Shown: positions 18,929-26,897 of the stretch, one piece after another
Position numbering within the stretch: the first letter of the stretch is position 1
Layout of the letters: each line of letters opens with the position of its first letter
DNA from: Alteribacillus sp. YIM 98480
Lineage (GTDB): Bacteria; Bacillota; Bacilli; Bacillales; Marinococcaceae
Length of the DNA stretch: 64,000 nucleotides
Direction of reading: 5' to 3'
Assembly (NCBI RefSeq): GCF_009765375.1
Contig: NZ_VTOK01000014.1
Coordinates: forward strand, 1-64,000
The notes under the pieces: generated by a model
What the model was told of the DNA's origin: nothing
What the model saw: the letters and a program-made list of their open reading frames with translations, nothing else
Databases searched by the model: none
Position numbers and translations under genes: made by a program

Positions 18929-19501
18929 TTAGTTGTTTTTCTCCGTTGGACCGTCCCATTCTGTCATACCTGGGACGACATTTTTTACCTTTTGAAACCC
19001 TTTTTCGGCTAGCTTTTGAGAGGCCAAATCACTGCGGCTTCCTGTCCGGCAGATCACGTGAACATCTTTTTCTTTATCCATTTCATTGATGCTCTCTTCA
19101 AGTTCATTAAGCGGAATATTGACTGCACCTGGAATATGACCAAACGCATATTCAGCTGGCTCCCGTACATCCAGAATAGTGATTTCTTCATTGTTTTCTA
19201 TTTTGCTGTGCAGTTCTGTCAAATCGATTACATCTTCATATTTGGTTTCTTCTTTGGTTTCCTCTTCACTCGCTTTCCGCACGTAATGTTTGAGGACATC
19301 TCCCTCTTCAACAGTTCCGAGATATTGATGGCCGGTGCTTTCCACCCAGGCTTTTAAATCTGCTGTGGATCCTTTATCTGTAGCCTGCACTTCCATCACC
19401 TGACCAGGTTTTAAATCTGTCATAGCTTTTTTTGTACGGACAATTGGCATCGGACATGCCAAACCTTTCGCATCTAATATTTCATTTGCGGTAATGTTCA
19501 T
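18929..19501 (-). CDS. yrkF: TusA-rhodanese fusion sulfurtransferase
   Basis: A 190-residue two-domain protein. The N-terminal TusA domain (1-75) has LDAKGLACPMPIVRTKKAM with Cys16. A short acidic linker, EETKEETKYED, leads to a rhodanese (about 90-190) with IPGAVNIPLNEL and active loop VICRTGSRS, Cys151. It matches B. subtilis YrkF and the TusA-rhodanese part of staphylococcal CstA. It probably relays sulfane sulfur between a persulfide donor and downstream enzymes. It starts at ATG after TAGGAGGG. It lies between the single-domain rhodanese and the rhodanese-MBL gene in one transcription unit. Confidence 0.9.
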   Translation of the reverse strand: MNITANEILDAKGLACPMPIVRTKKAMTDLKPGQVMEVQATDKGSTADLKAWVESTGHQYLGTVEEGDVLKHYVRKASEEETKEETKYEDVIDLTELHSKIENNEEITILDVREPAEYAFGHIPGAVNIPLNELEESINEMDKEKDVHVICRTGSRSDLASQKLAEKGFQKVKNVVPGMTEWDGPTEKNN

Positions 19502-19529
19502 GAAAAACCCTCCTATTTCTCTACTTCAT

Positions 19530-19853
19530 CTACCCAATGAGCTTGCCGCCATTTACATTTGTGACGATATATTCTTTTTCTGTTAAAAATTCACCGGCCT
19601 TTCCGTATCTTCCACCTGAACGGCATACGATATAATAATGCTGGTTTCTATCGATTTCACCTAAACGATCAAGAATCTCAGCAAGCGGTATATGACGTGC
19701 TCCAGGAATTTTCCCATGCACTACTTCATTATTTCCACCGACATCGATGACATGGACATCTTCTCCATTTTTTATTTTTTCAGCTAATTCATTTGTTTTA
19801 GCCTCTTTCGTAATTCTCTCTTCTCCTATTTTTTGATATAATTCCTCAGTCAT
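19530..19853 (-). CDS. Single-domain rhodanese-like sulfurtransferase
   Basis: A 107-residue rhodanese with the fold signature VIDVGGNNEV, HGKIPGARHIPLAEI and the active loop YIVCRSGGRYGKAG (Cys77). The first half (EELYQKIGEERITKEAKT) is a helical lead-in. The ATG at 19853 is chosen over the GTG just before it; the ribosome site GGAAAG is weak. It has its own promoter and a CstR-like operator 20-40 nt upstream, in addition to the promoter of the gene before it. It probably works with the TusA proteins in persulfide sulfur transfer. No substrate can be inferred. Confidence 0.85.
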   Translation of the reverse strand: MTEELYQKIGEERITKEAKTNELAEKIKNGEDVHVIDVGGNNEVVHGKIPGARHIPLAEILDRLGEIDRNQHYYIVCRSGGRYGKAGEFLTEKEYIVTNVNGGKLIG

Positions 19854-19870
19854 CACTTTCCATCATAGGA

Positions 19871-19916
19871 ATACCTGTATAGGTATTTTATAATGCAAAA
19901 ATTTTTAGATAAACAA
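19871..19916 (-). promoter_or_regulatory. Promoter with CstR/CsoR-like operator upstream of the rhodanese gene
   Basis: On the minus strand a -35 TTGTTT (19911-19916) and -10 TATAAA (19887-19892) are 18 nt apart. They are followed directly by the operator at 19871-19886, ATACC-TATACA-GGTAT on this strand, with perfect 6-nt arms. The same ATAC-N8-GTAT layout occurs at 20415 and 20768. This is typical of CsoR-clade persulfide sensors (CstR). Confidence 0.6.
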
Positions 19917-20384
19917 TGTTATATTTCCATCTTCTGATTCTCCAATATAGGCGGCTACTCCACCGTAATCTATCCCATCTATCAGTTCATCTTTTTGAAG
20001 ACCGAGTAAATCCATCGTCATGGTACATGCCAGCAATTTAATATCCTGCTCGTGCGCCATATCCACTAATTGAGGAAGAGGCATTGCATTATGCTTTTTG
20101 ATTACATTTTTTATCATTTTAGGACCGATTCCCAAATAATTCATTTTGGAAAGCCCCATTTTATCCGCGCCTCTTGGCATCATTTTCCCAAACAGTTTTT
20201 CCAAAAGACCTTTTTTGACAGGGACCTGATTATCTTTTCGAAGCGCATTTAATCCCCAGAAAGTATGAAAAATGGTCACCTCATGATCATAGGCGGCCGC
20301 CCCATTTGCGATAATATAAGCAGCCATCGTTTTATCATAATCACCACTAAACAAAATAATTGTCGTTTTCTTTTTCTCCGTCAT
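19905..20384 (-). CDS. yrkE: DsrE/DrsE2-family sulfur relay protein
   Basis: A 159-residue protein of the DsrE/DsrF-like (DrsE2) family, with TTIILFSGDYDKTMAAYIIA at the start, a Rossmann-like core, and a conserved cysteine in the LLACTMTMDLLGL segment that should carry sulfur. It is close to B. subtilis YrkE. The ATG at 20384 follows TAGGAGGG and is preferred to ATGs 7-8 codons upstream. It is the first intact gene of the yrk-like block and follows a CstR-like operator at 20415-20430 and the broken repressor gene. It probably exchanges persulfide sulfur with TusA and rhodanese partners. Confidence 0.88.
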   Translation of the reverse strand: MTEKKKTTIILFSGDYDKTMAAYIIANGAAAYDHEVTIFHTFWGLNALRKDNQVPVKKGLLEKLFGKMMPRGADKMGLSKMNYLGIGPKMIKNVIKKHNAMPLPQLVDMAHEQDIKLLACTMTMDLLGLQKDELIDGIDYGGVAAYIGESEDGNITLFI

Positions 20385-20414
20385 AAAAATTTCCCTCCTA
20401 CACATCATTTACAT

Positions 20415-20430
20415 ATACTTGTATGGGTAT
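20415..20430 (-). promoter_or_regulatory. CstR/CsoR-like operator upstream of yrkE
   Basis: ATACTTGTATGGGTAT read on the plus strand, a 16-nt imperfect dyad with ATAC and GTAT ends separated by 8 nt, 31 nt upstream of the yrkE start. It lies between the broken cstR-like gene and yrkE. Confidence 0.55.
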
Positions 20431-20450
20431 TTAATATGCTAAAAAAAATA

Positions 20451-20685
20451 CTAATTACTTGCTTTTACCAAAAGATCAACTGCTTCTCTTATAAGTTTTT
20501 CGGATCTTTCTCCATTTTCCTTCTCTTCACAAATACAGTGTTCAAGATTCTTGCTGACAATTATTGTAGCTGTACGATCTAAAGCACTTCTTACTGATGT
20601 TACCTGGGTGATACGTCTCGGCAATCTTTTTCTTCTTCCATCCTTTTTAACAAACCTCTAACTTGTCTTTCACTTCTTTATCAAA
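20451..20685 (-). pseudogene. cstR: Broken CstR-like (CsoR/RcnR family) persulfide-sensing repressor
   Basis: Reading the minus strand in pieces gives FDKEVKDKL, then RGLLKRMEEEKDCRDV, then TQVTSVRSALDRTATIIVSK and NLEHCICEEKENGERSEKLI up to LLVKASN and a stop. Together these are a CstR protein with both sensing cysteines (KDCRDV and NLEHC). About 20-26 nt coding KRIEGQV are missing between two ACAAGTTA-like words, and one base is missing after CRDV, so no frame runs through. A good ribosome site (TAGGAGGAA), promoter and operators remain upstream. The repressor is therefore predicted to be inactive unless another copy exists in the genome. Confidence 0.8.
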
Positions 20686-20693
20686 TTCCTCCT

Positions 20694-20711
20694 ATACCCC
20701 CCCCTTTGTAT
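20694..20711 (-). promoter_or_regulatory. CstR-like operator overlapping the cstR ribosome-site region
   Basis: ATAC ends and GTAT ends separated by ten bases including a run of eight C. It has the same half sites as the 16-nt operators but a longer centre, possibly a C-run expansion. Confidence 0.4.
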
Positions 20712-20762
20712 ATTTTTTATTTATAGCGGCGTGATGAATGGTTGTTTTTAAATACAGCATTC

Positions 20763-20791
20763 ATAATATACCCCCTCGTGTATTTTGTCAA
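20763..20791 (-). promoter_or_regulatory. Promoter of the broken cstR-like gene with operator in its spacer
   Basis: On the minus strand TTGACA (20786-20791) and TATTAT (20763-20768) are exactly 17 nt apart. The spacer contains ATACACGAGGGGGTAT (20768-20783), an ATAC-N8-GTAT operator. A repressor bound there would block RNA polymerase, as for autoregulated CsoR-family genes. Confidence 0.7.
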
Positions 20792-20968
20792 CCTATAAAG
20801 GAAACGACACCAGCCAAAAAACTAGAATAACAATAACGCCAAAATCTGGAGCATTTTTGTAAACTGCTATAATCAAGAAATTTCCAATAATTACAAAGCT
20901 AATAAATCCACTTCGAAATAACATCTCATTTTCTAAGAAGTTTTTAACACTTGCTGCTGCATCCTCTT
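20792..20968 (-). pseudogene. Gene fragment encoding a membrane-protein tail
   Basis: A minus-strand frame reads DAAASVKNFLENEMLFRSGF, then ISFVIIGNFLIIAVYKNAPD and GVIVILVFWLVSFPL before a stop. The AxxxNxLxNExLFRxG pattern resembles the start of DUF4386 proteins. There is no start codon or ribosome site, and the frame is cut at its 5' side by a family C repeat. It is interpreted as a remnant. Confidence 0.35.
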
Positions 20969-21037
20969 ATAGCGGAATCCGTAGTTTTGCTTTATACTTT
21001 AAACCTTTAATAAAATTAAACATTCTTTAAAGGGTAA
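20969..21037 (+). repeat. Family C two-hairpin repeat, 5'-truncated copy
   Basis: It contains AGCGGAATCCGTAGTTTTG, CTTTATACTTTAAACCTTTAA and TAAAATTAAACATTCTTTAA, matching the right half of the element seen complete at 39621 and 43274. Confidence 0.6.
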
Positions 21038-21072
21038 AAAAGTACTCATCAATCATTTATTGATGAGCACTT
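21035..21072 (-). terminator. Strong intrinsic terminator
   Basis: On the minus strand AAGTGCTCATCAAT pairs with ATTGATGAGTACTT (one G-U), followed by TTTTTACCC. It lies 190 nt downstream of the nitroreductase gene; the sequence between (21073-21250) reads as decayed coding fragments. Confidence 0.7.
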
Positions 21073-21260
21073 ATCCATTTCTTGATATCTTTTGCATCTA
21101 AATTTCCACCTGATACCTCTAGTCCATAAACAATTTTTTAAATCATGTAAAGGTATAACCAATGGTCTTTTTGATTTTTTGCTTTTAAGAGACTTTGAGC
21201 TCCTTCTACTTCCATTTTATACACGGATTTTTCTTATCTTATATTAAGGGATTTACAATA

Positions 21261-21827
21261 CTAAAGCCATACTGTTTTTTCTTTAAAGGAAGTTCTTTTT
21301 TTCTCATTTTTGTCTTTCAATTCCTTTTCATCTGGATAACCTAAGCAAATGGTTCCAATCACCTTCTTACCTTCAGGAGCCCCTATAAACTCATGTGACC
21401 GATTATCATGGACAAGTCCTACTCCTCTCGTTCTCCATACAAAGCCAAGATCCAGTTCCTGGGCAGCTAACCACATGGAGTGAATAGCACAGCACACAGC
21501 ATATTCATTGTCCTTTGTGTCAGCTTCCGTTGAAGCAATATCAGAAGTCACTATAATCATAACCGGAGTTTTTTTTACTACTGCCAAAGAACTTTCTACT
21601 AATTTCGGTTTCGTTGGAAAACGCTCTTGTAAGTACTCATAGGTTACTTCTTCATATCTTTTTTTTGCTTCTCCTTGTATAACAAAGAAACTCCAAGGCT
21701 CTCTCATACGATCATTGGGAGCAAGCGTCGCTGCTTTCAGCAATTGTTCTATTTTTTCTTGTTCGATTTCCCGAAGTTCGAAGCTCCGAATAGCTCTTCT
21801 AGTATGCAGTGCCTCTATGATACTCAT
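21261..21827 (-). CDS. Nitroreductase-family FMN oxidoreductase
   Basis: A 188-residue NfsB/YdgI-type nitroreductase. The N-terminal EALHTRRAIRSFELREI contains the FMN-phosphate-binding arginines; LAPNDRMREPWSFFVIQG follows, and GTICLGYPDE near the C-terminus is the other FMN contact. It reduces nitro, quinone or similar acceptors with NAD(P)H. It starts at ATG after AAAGGAG. It lies 99 nt downstream of the metal importer genes with no clear terminator between, so it may share the riboswitch-controlled transcript. It lacks the PSVGFMQPW-type motif of BluB, so a role in dimethylbenzimidazole synthesis is not supported. Confidence 0.85.
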   Translation of the reverse strand: MSIIEALHTRRAIRSFELREIEQEKIEQLLKAATLAPNDRMREPWSFFVIQGEAKKRYEEVTYEYLQERFPTKPKLVESSLAVVKKTPVMIIVTSDIASTEADTKDNEYAVCCAIHSMWLAAQELDLGFVWRTRGVGLVHDNRSHEFIGAPEGKKVIGTICLGYPDEKELKDKNEKKRTSFKEKTVWL

Positions 21828-21926
21828 TTCATATCTCTCCTTTTTTTATACCATATCAATCATCATCTTCTTTATTTTTCGTTAGTTTAGCTCTGTTTTT
21901 TTATCACGGCCGCGGGTTAAAGTTGT

Positions 21927-22727
21927 TTAACTTTCTTGGGCAAATTCGATTTCTGTTTCCTCTGACGTTTCTAACAATAAGCGTGAGTATGGGTGAGTCA
22001 GATGATTAACTTTCCATTCTTCAAAGATGTCTATGATTTCCCCTTTATACATAACCGCGACCCGTTGACAAAATTCTCTCAATGTATCTATATCATGTGT
22101 GATGAATAAATAAGCCACTTTCTCTTTTGATTGAATGTACTTTAACCGTTTAAGGATAGATTGCTGAGCCTCTTGATCGATACTAGCAATCGATTCATCA
22201 AAAATGATAACTTCCGGCTTAACGGCAAGAGCTCGAGCGATACAAACTCGCTGCTTTTGCCCGCCACTTAGCTGATAGGGTCGTCGTTCTAACAGACTAT
22301 TATCTATACCTGCCATTTCCATTAGCTGCAAGCATCTTGCTTCCCGTTTTATGTTTTCACCGGGAAAAAAATTATGAAGCGGCTCTTGGATAATATCTCG
22401 TACGTTCATTTTCGGGTGAAGCGCTGAATGGGAGTCTTGCAGCACAAGCTGCATTCGTTTAAAAATTTCCAAGTCTTTCATTTGTCTAATGGAGCATCCG
22501 TTCAGAAGAATATCCCCTTTAGTAACAGGCTCTAGGTTCATGATAAGTTTTGCGAGCGTGCTTTTACCACTGCCGCTTTCCCCGACAAGTCCGAGACACT
22601 CTCCTCGTTTCAATTGAAGTGACACCTGCTTCACTGCCTGAAACTGTTCTGCTTTTTTCCACCATAAGCGCTTTCTTGACCTAAGTGGATATTCCTTTGT
22701 CACTTGATCGAGCTCTAGCAGGCTCAT
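21927..22727 (-). CDS. NikE-like ABC transporter ATPase
   Basis: A 266-residue nucleotide-binding subunit of the peptide/nickel importer family. Walker A is GLVGESGSGKSTLAKLI (about 46-62), the signature is YQLSGGQKQRVCIARAL, and Walker B is PEVIIFDES followed by the His switch ITHD. The C-terminal LTHPYSRLLLETSEE is the typical oligopeptide/nickel ATPase tail. It overlaps the upstream ATPase gene by 4 nt (ATGA), so translation is coupled. It is the second of two different ATPases that energise the NikB/NikC-like permeases. Confidence 0.9.
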   Translation of the reverse strand: MSLLELDQVTKEYPLRSRKRLWWKKAEQFQAVKQVSLQLKRGECLGLVGESGSGKSTLAKLIMNLEPVTKGDILLNGCSIRQMKDLEIFKRMQLVLQDSHSALHPKMNVRDIIQEPLHNFFPGENIKREARCLQLMEMAGIDNSLLERRPYQLSGGQKQRVCIARALAVKPEVIIFDESIASIDQEAQQSILKRLKYIQSKEKVAYLFITHDIDTLREFCQRVAVMYKGEIIDIFEEWKVNHLTHPYSRLLLETSEETEIEFAQES

Positions 22728-23440
22728 GATGTCACCCCTTCTATACGCATTTTTAGTATGCGGTCTGCAAACTTCCTCACGCTCTTTTTATCATGGGAAA
22801 TGAGCAAAACAGTCAGTGAATAGTCGTACTGAAGCTTCTTCAATAGCGATAATACCCTTTCCCGGTTAATAATATCTAGAGCGGCAGTTGGTTCGTCAGC
22901 AATAATGACTTTTGGTTCAAGGCTCAGCATAATGGCCAGTAGTACCCGCTGTCTCATTCCTCCGCTTAATTCAAACGGATAGGCTCGTAAAATATCGGCT
23001 GGATCGGCAAATCCCACTTCATTAAGAAGGGTATGAAGCTGTAATAGAATGTCTTTTCGCTTCCATTTTCGGTTTTGGCCGATCGTTTCTACCATTTGTT
23101 TTTTAATCGTGCGGATCGGATTTAAGCCATTCAGCGAATCTTGAATTAAAAGCGCAATATGGTGACGGCGAAGCTGCTTCCACTGTCTATCATTAAACGG
23201 AACTACATTTTGCTGCTGATATATAATCCGCCCGCCCGTCACGTCCAGCCTTTTTCCGAGCAGACCAACGATCGCCTGTGCTGTTAAGCTTTTTCCGCAT
23301 CCGCTTGGTCCGGTGAGCGCAACCATCTCACCAGCCTGAACGTGAAATGAAACATCGCGCACCAGTGGTTCAAACACACCATCTTTGTAATGAGAAATCT
23401 CCAGCTGATCTACTTGCAGTAATCGATGGAGGCGAGACAT
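22724..23440 (-). CDS. NikD-like ABC transporter ATPase
   Basis: A 238-residue ATPase. Walker A is ALTGPSGCGKSLTAQAI (about 38-54), the Q-loop LLIQDSLNGLNPIRTI is of the Dpp/Nik kind, the signature is PFELSGGMRQRVLLAIML, and Walker B is PKVIIADEPTAALD with the LISHDKKS His switch. It is shorter than most DppD/OppD (about 320) but normal for NikD (about 250). The ribosome site is AGAGGGG. It sits between the NikC-like permease and the NikE-like ATPase in the riboswitch-led operon. Confidence 0.9.
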   Translation of the reverse strand: MSRLHRLLQVDQLEISHYKDGVFEPLVRDVSFHVQAGEMVALTGPSGCGKSLTAQAIVGLLGKRLDVTGGRIIYQQQNVVPFNDRQWKQLRRHHIALLIQDSLNGLNPIRTIKKQMVETIGQNRKWKRKDILLQLHTLLNEVGFADPADILRAYPFELSGGMRQRVLLAIMLSLEPKVIIADEPTAALDIINRERVLSLLKKLQYDYSLTVLLISHDKKSVRKFADRILKMRIEGVTS

Positions 23441-23447
23441 ATTTTAA

Positions 23448-24275
23448 CTACCCCTCTTTCGTAACCGGTTCATTGAATTGGTCGCTTACAAGCTGGCAGA
23501 CAAGTACAAACAAAACGACAGCTATTCCTGGAAAAACCATGACGTGAGGCGCTACCTGAAAGTACCCGGTCGCATCCTGCAGCATCACACCCCACTCCGG
23601 GGTCGGCGGTTGCACACCTACGCCTAAAAAAGAAAGTCCTGCAATCAATAGTACGATTCTGCCTAAGTCAAGAGCTGCAAACACCAAAACCCTCGACAAT
23701 ATTTGCGGCAGTATGTAACGAGAAAGAATGCGAATATGAGAATTCCCCGTCATTCTCGCATACAAGATATAGTCTTCCTGTCCCTCTTTTATCACTAGGC
23801 TCCGAATAAATCGAACATAGTCTGCCCAGCGTACCATTACAATGGCAATAATCGTGTTTATAAAACTTGGTCCAAGCATTCCGACAATCGCAATGGTCAG
23901 CACAAAATCCGGTACTGCTAACATACCATCGATCATTCGCATAATAATATTATCGGTATTTCCCCGAATATATCCCGCCAAAAGAGCTATTGGAATACTG
24001 ATGGCCACCGTGATAAGCATAATACAAAAAGCCGATATAACCGTGACACGAATCCCGTAAATGATGCGGGAGAGTACACAACGTCCAAGGTGATCTGTAC
24101 CAAACGGATAGACAAGGCCGGGGGATGCCAACCGGTTAGACGCATCCACTGCAAGCGGATCATGAGGGGCAATCCAAGGGGCAAAGATGCCTGTCAACAC
24201 AATGAAGAGAATCCCTGCTGTTCCTAGCCACAGGCTGCTGCCCTCAAGCTTTGAGGTTTGTTTTTTGCAAAACAT
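23448..24275 (-). CDS. NikC-like ABC transporter permease
   Basis: A 275-residue inner-membrane permease of the DppC/NikC type. It has an N-terminal extended segment, DPLAVDASNRLASPGLVYPF near residues 40-60 followed by GTDHLGRCVLSRIIYGIR, five to six spans, and the EAA-like loop ARMTGNSHIRILSRYILPQI. The ATG at 24275 follows ACGAGGGGGAT and is preferred to an earlier in-frame start overlapping the previous gene. It pairs with the NikB-like permease to form the channel. The start overlaps the end of the preceding gene region closely, as usual in these operons. Confidence 0.9.
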   Translation of the reverse strand: MFCKKQTSKLEGSSLWLGTAGILFIVLTGIFAPWIAPHDPLAVDASNRLASPGLVYPFGTDHLGRCVLSRIIYGIRVTVISAFCIMLITVAISIPIALLAGYIRGNTDNIIMRMIDGMLAVPDFVLTIAIVGMLGPSFINTIIAIVMVRWADYVRFIRSLVIKEGQEDYILYARMTGNSHIRILSRYILPQILSRVLVFAALDLGRIVLLIAGLSFLGVGVQPPTPEWGVMLQDATGYFQVAPHVMVFPGIAVVLFVLVCQLVSDQFNEPVTKEG

Positions 24276-24291
24276 TTCGAAATCCCCCTCG

Positions 24292-25224
24292 TTACCTTCG
24301 CAAACGTGGATCAATCATATAAAATATCACATCGACCAGAATATGAATCTTAACAAATACAATCGAGGCAAAAATCACGTATCCTTGAATGACCGGATAA
24401 TCTCTGGCGTTAATGGATTGAATGATATAGCTTCCAAGACCTGGCCAGGCAAAAATCGTCTCAACGATGATGCTTCCCCCTAGCATGAAGGCAAAACTAG
24501 TACCAAGCATAGTCACAATCGGCATACTCGCATGTTTAAACACTTGAAACACGAGAATACGTCCATTCGACAACCCGCGGGCCTTTGAAGCTTTAATGAA
24601 GTTTTGGTTAAACATTTCCAGCATGTTTTTTCGCAAAACCCGGGCGTAAACCGCACCTATTCCTAGACCAAGTGTCAAGGACGGCAAGACGAGATGGCTC
24701 CATTCCCCCCGCCCCATTGTCGGAAACCATCCCTCTTTAACGGAAAAAAAATAAATCATCAATAAAGCAAGCCAGAATGAAGGCACAGCTGCCCCGATAA
24801 TAGCTAGAACTCTTCCAGTTCGATCCATCCACCCGTTTGAAAAAACAGCTGTTAACACCCCGAGCCCCACTGTAACCGTCAGCATAACCAGCAGTCCCGC
24901 TGCCGCTAGTTCAACCGTGGCGGGAAACCGGCTGAGTAACTCTGTGACGACCGGTTCATTTGACACATAAGAGTCACCCCATTGCCATGTAAAAACGTTC
25001 ATAAGCCACTGACCGTATTGTACCCATAGTGGTGCTGTCAGCCCCAGTTCTTCTCTAAGTGCTTCTATTGCAGTTTCGGAAACGGGCATATCATTGGCAT
25101 GGAGCAAAATATAAGCAGGATCACCAGGTGTGAGACGCAGCAAAAGAAACGTAAGCGTTGATACCGTAAACACTACAATCAAAAGTTGTAAAAACCGATC
25201 TCCTAAAAAGTATATAAGTCTCAT
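24292..25224 (-). CDS. NikB-like ABC transporter permease
   Basis: A 310-residue permease of the DppB/NikB type. RFLQLLIVVFTVSTLTFLLL is the first span, followed by the family motif RLTPGDPAYILL; a large loop with LREELGLTAPLWVQYGQWL and the cytoplasmic KASKARGLSNGRILVFQVFK EAA loop follow. The C-terminal KIHILVDVIFYMIDPRLR is canonical. It begins 12 nt after the substrate-binding gene ends; its ribosome site is weak, so coupling to the upstream gene is likely. Confidence 0.9.
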   Translation of the reverse strand: MRLIYFLGDRFLQLLIVVFTVSTLTFLLLRLTPGDPAYILLHANDMPVSETAIEALREELGLTAPLWVQYGQWLMNVFTWQWGDSYVSNEPVVTELLSRFPATVELAAAGLLVMLTVTVGLGVLTAVFSNGWMDRTGRVLAIIGAAVPSFWLALLMIYFFSVKEGWFPTMGRGEWSHLVLPSLTLGLGIGAVYARVLRKNMLEMFNQNFIKASKARGLSNGRILVFQVFKHASMPIVTMLGTSFAFMLGGSIIVETIFAWPGLGSYIIQSINARDYPVIQGYVIFASIVFVKIHILVDVIFYMIDPRLRR

Positions 25225-25236
25225 TGCACTTAGTCA

Positions 25237-26781
25237 TTACTCCATGTCAATCAAAGGATGAATGTAATAGTATTCAATAGGATGAGGGGTAAATTCTTTC
25301 ACTTCACTTCTAGCCGCAAAGACTGTGTTCGGATAAACAATAAACGACTGTGGCAGATCCTCATTTAACTGCTCCTGCATTCTTACAGCCAAATCATTAC
25401 GCTTTTCATCGTCTGTCGTTCGGTTGATTTCCTCAATCATCCTATCCATATCCTCTGATTTGTAACTGCTCACATTTGATGAGCTTGACGAATGGTAAAA
25501 GATGTTCTGGAAATATTGAGGATCACCGGTGTGAGCAGTTAACATGCTGTACATGGCAATGTCCCACTTTTCTGAAGAAAGAGCCTCATCAATGTTTTCC
25601 ACTTGCCTTAAATCGACGGATATACCTTCATCCAATAGTTCGCTTTGAATGATTTCTCCCATAACCGTCAGCTCTGGTCGCTGCGGAAAGGTAAGCATAG
25701 TCAATTCAACGATCTCTCCTTCTTTTTCCCACATACCTGATTTGTTTTTATTCCAACCAGATTTTTTCATGATTTCTTCTATGGATTGTGTTTCTTCTTC
25801 TGGCATCTCACCAAACGGCAGAATGTCAGCAAACGGGCTATTAGCCGCTGTCCCTTCCCCCATCATGACTGACTGCACAATATCCTCTTTTGGAATCGAA
25901 GCATCGACCGCCTTTCGATGAGTCAAATCCTCAAAAAACGGTGACTCCAGATTATACAGCATCATATGGGTACGAAGCGATGGCGTGGTTAACACTTCCA
26001 AATCATCGTCGTTTTCTAATACCGGGAGGTTATCAATCGGAACATCCGTGGCTGCATGCACCTCACCGGATTGCAAAGCCATTAACCGAGTTTCTCCCTC
26101 TGAAATAAAACGTATTTCAATTTCCGATAACAGTGCCTGCTCTCCCCAGTATTCGTCAAATCGCTCGACAATCAGTGACTCATCCTTATGAAACTCTTTT
26201 ACCTGGAAAGCACCAGTAAGCGATGGAGAGGCAGTTTCGTCTTCCACCGTAGCAACATCAACAATGATGGTGGAGGGATCAGCCAGGTGCGGGATTAACG
26301 CAGCATTCGGCTCTTTTGTCACCATCTTCAGCGTATTATCGTCCACCACTTCGATCGATTCTAACTGAAGCAAATCGACCGTTTTTTGGTTGATGTCTAA
26401 CGAGCGTTCCAGGGAAGCCTTCACGTTTTCTGCGTTCATTTCTTTTCCGTTATGGAAGGAAACGTTTTCTTGCAATTCGAAAATCCACGTGTTTTCATCT
26501 TCCTGTTCCCAATCTTTTGCCAGCCACGGCGACGGCTCAAGATTTTCATCTAAGCGTACAAGGGTTTCAGCAATACCAGCCCTCATGACTTCCCAGCTTT
26601 CCGTTCCGTGAGGGTCCAAGTTTGCCGGGCTCCATGTAAAGGCAACAGTAAACCTTTCGTCATTTGCTGTTGAATTTTCATTAGAACCATTTTGTTCCTC
26701 TGAAACAGAATCGTTTTGACAAGAAGTCATAAACAGAAGGCTAATCACAATAAAAATAAAATTCCATACATTTTTCTTCAT
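25237..26781 (-). CDS. NikA-like metal-binding lipoprotein of an ABC importer
   Basis: A 514-residue extracytoplasmic binding protein of SBP family 5. The lipoprotein signal ends at the lipobox MTSC, followed by an acidic Ser/Asn/Glu linker. FTWSPANLDPHGTESWEVMR, NVSFHNGKEMNAENVKASLE and SLRTHMMLYNLESP are closest to NikA/CntA-type nickel-cobalt binding proteins. The ATG at 26781 follows AAGGAGAAAATG; a longer frame runs back through the attenuator terminator and is not used. It is the first gene after a cobalamin riboswitch, so cobalt, nickel-like metal chelates or a corrinoid precursor are possible ligands; cobalt is the best guess by regulation. Confidence 0.88.
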   Translation of the reverse strand: MKKNVWNFIFIVISLLFMTSCQNDSVSEEQNGSNENSTANDERFTVAFTWSPANLDPHGTESWEVMRAGIAETLVRLDENLEPSPWLAKDWEQEDENTWIFELQENVSFHNGKEMNAENVKASLERSLDINQKTVDLLQLESIEVVDDNTLKMVTKEPNAALIPHLADPSTIIVDVATVEDETASPSLTGAFQVKEFHKDESLIVERFDEYWGEQALLSEIEIRFISEGETRLMALQSGEVHAATDVPIDNLPVLENDDDLEVLTTPSLRTHMMLYNLESPFFEDLTHRKAVDASIPKEDIVQSVMMGEGTAANSPFADILPFGEMPEEETQSIEEIMKKSGWNKNKSGMWEKEGEIVELTMLTFPQRPELTVMGEIIQSELLDEGISVDLRQVENIDEALSSEKWDIAMYSMLTAHTGDPQYFQNIFYHSSSSSNVSSYKSEDMDRMIEEINRTTDDEKRNDLAVRMQEQLNEDLPQSFIVYPNTVFAARSEVKEFTPHPIEYYYIHPLIDME

Positions 26782-26802
26782 CATTTTCTCCTTTTTGATC
26801 AA

Positions 26803-26846
26803 TAAAAAAAGCATTTCCACCGTCGCTAAAGAGGTCAGAAATGCTT
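26803..26846 (-). terminator. Attenuator terminator between riboswitch and importer genes
   Basis: On the minus strand AAGCATTTC pairs with GAAATGCTT around a 20-nt loop and is followed by seven T. It sits about 110 nt after the riboswitch and 22 nt before the first gene, as expected for transcriptional control. Confidence 0.65.
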
Positions 26847-26897
26847 GTCTTTAAAATAGGCACAAATCCGTTGCGGATCACTCGTTTCCCTGCAAAC

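Noticed and set aside
21261-21827. Nitroreductase as BluB (lower-ligand synthesis) because of the riboswitch nearby
   Set aside because: BluB-specific motifs are absent; the general YdgI/NfsB-like pattern fits better.
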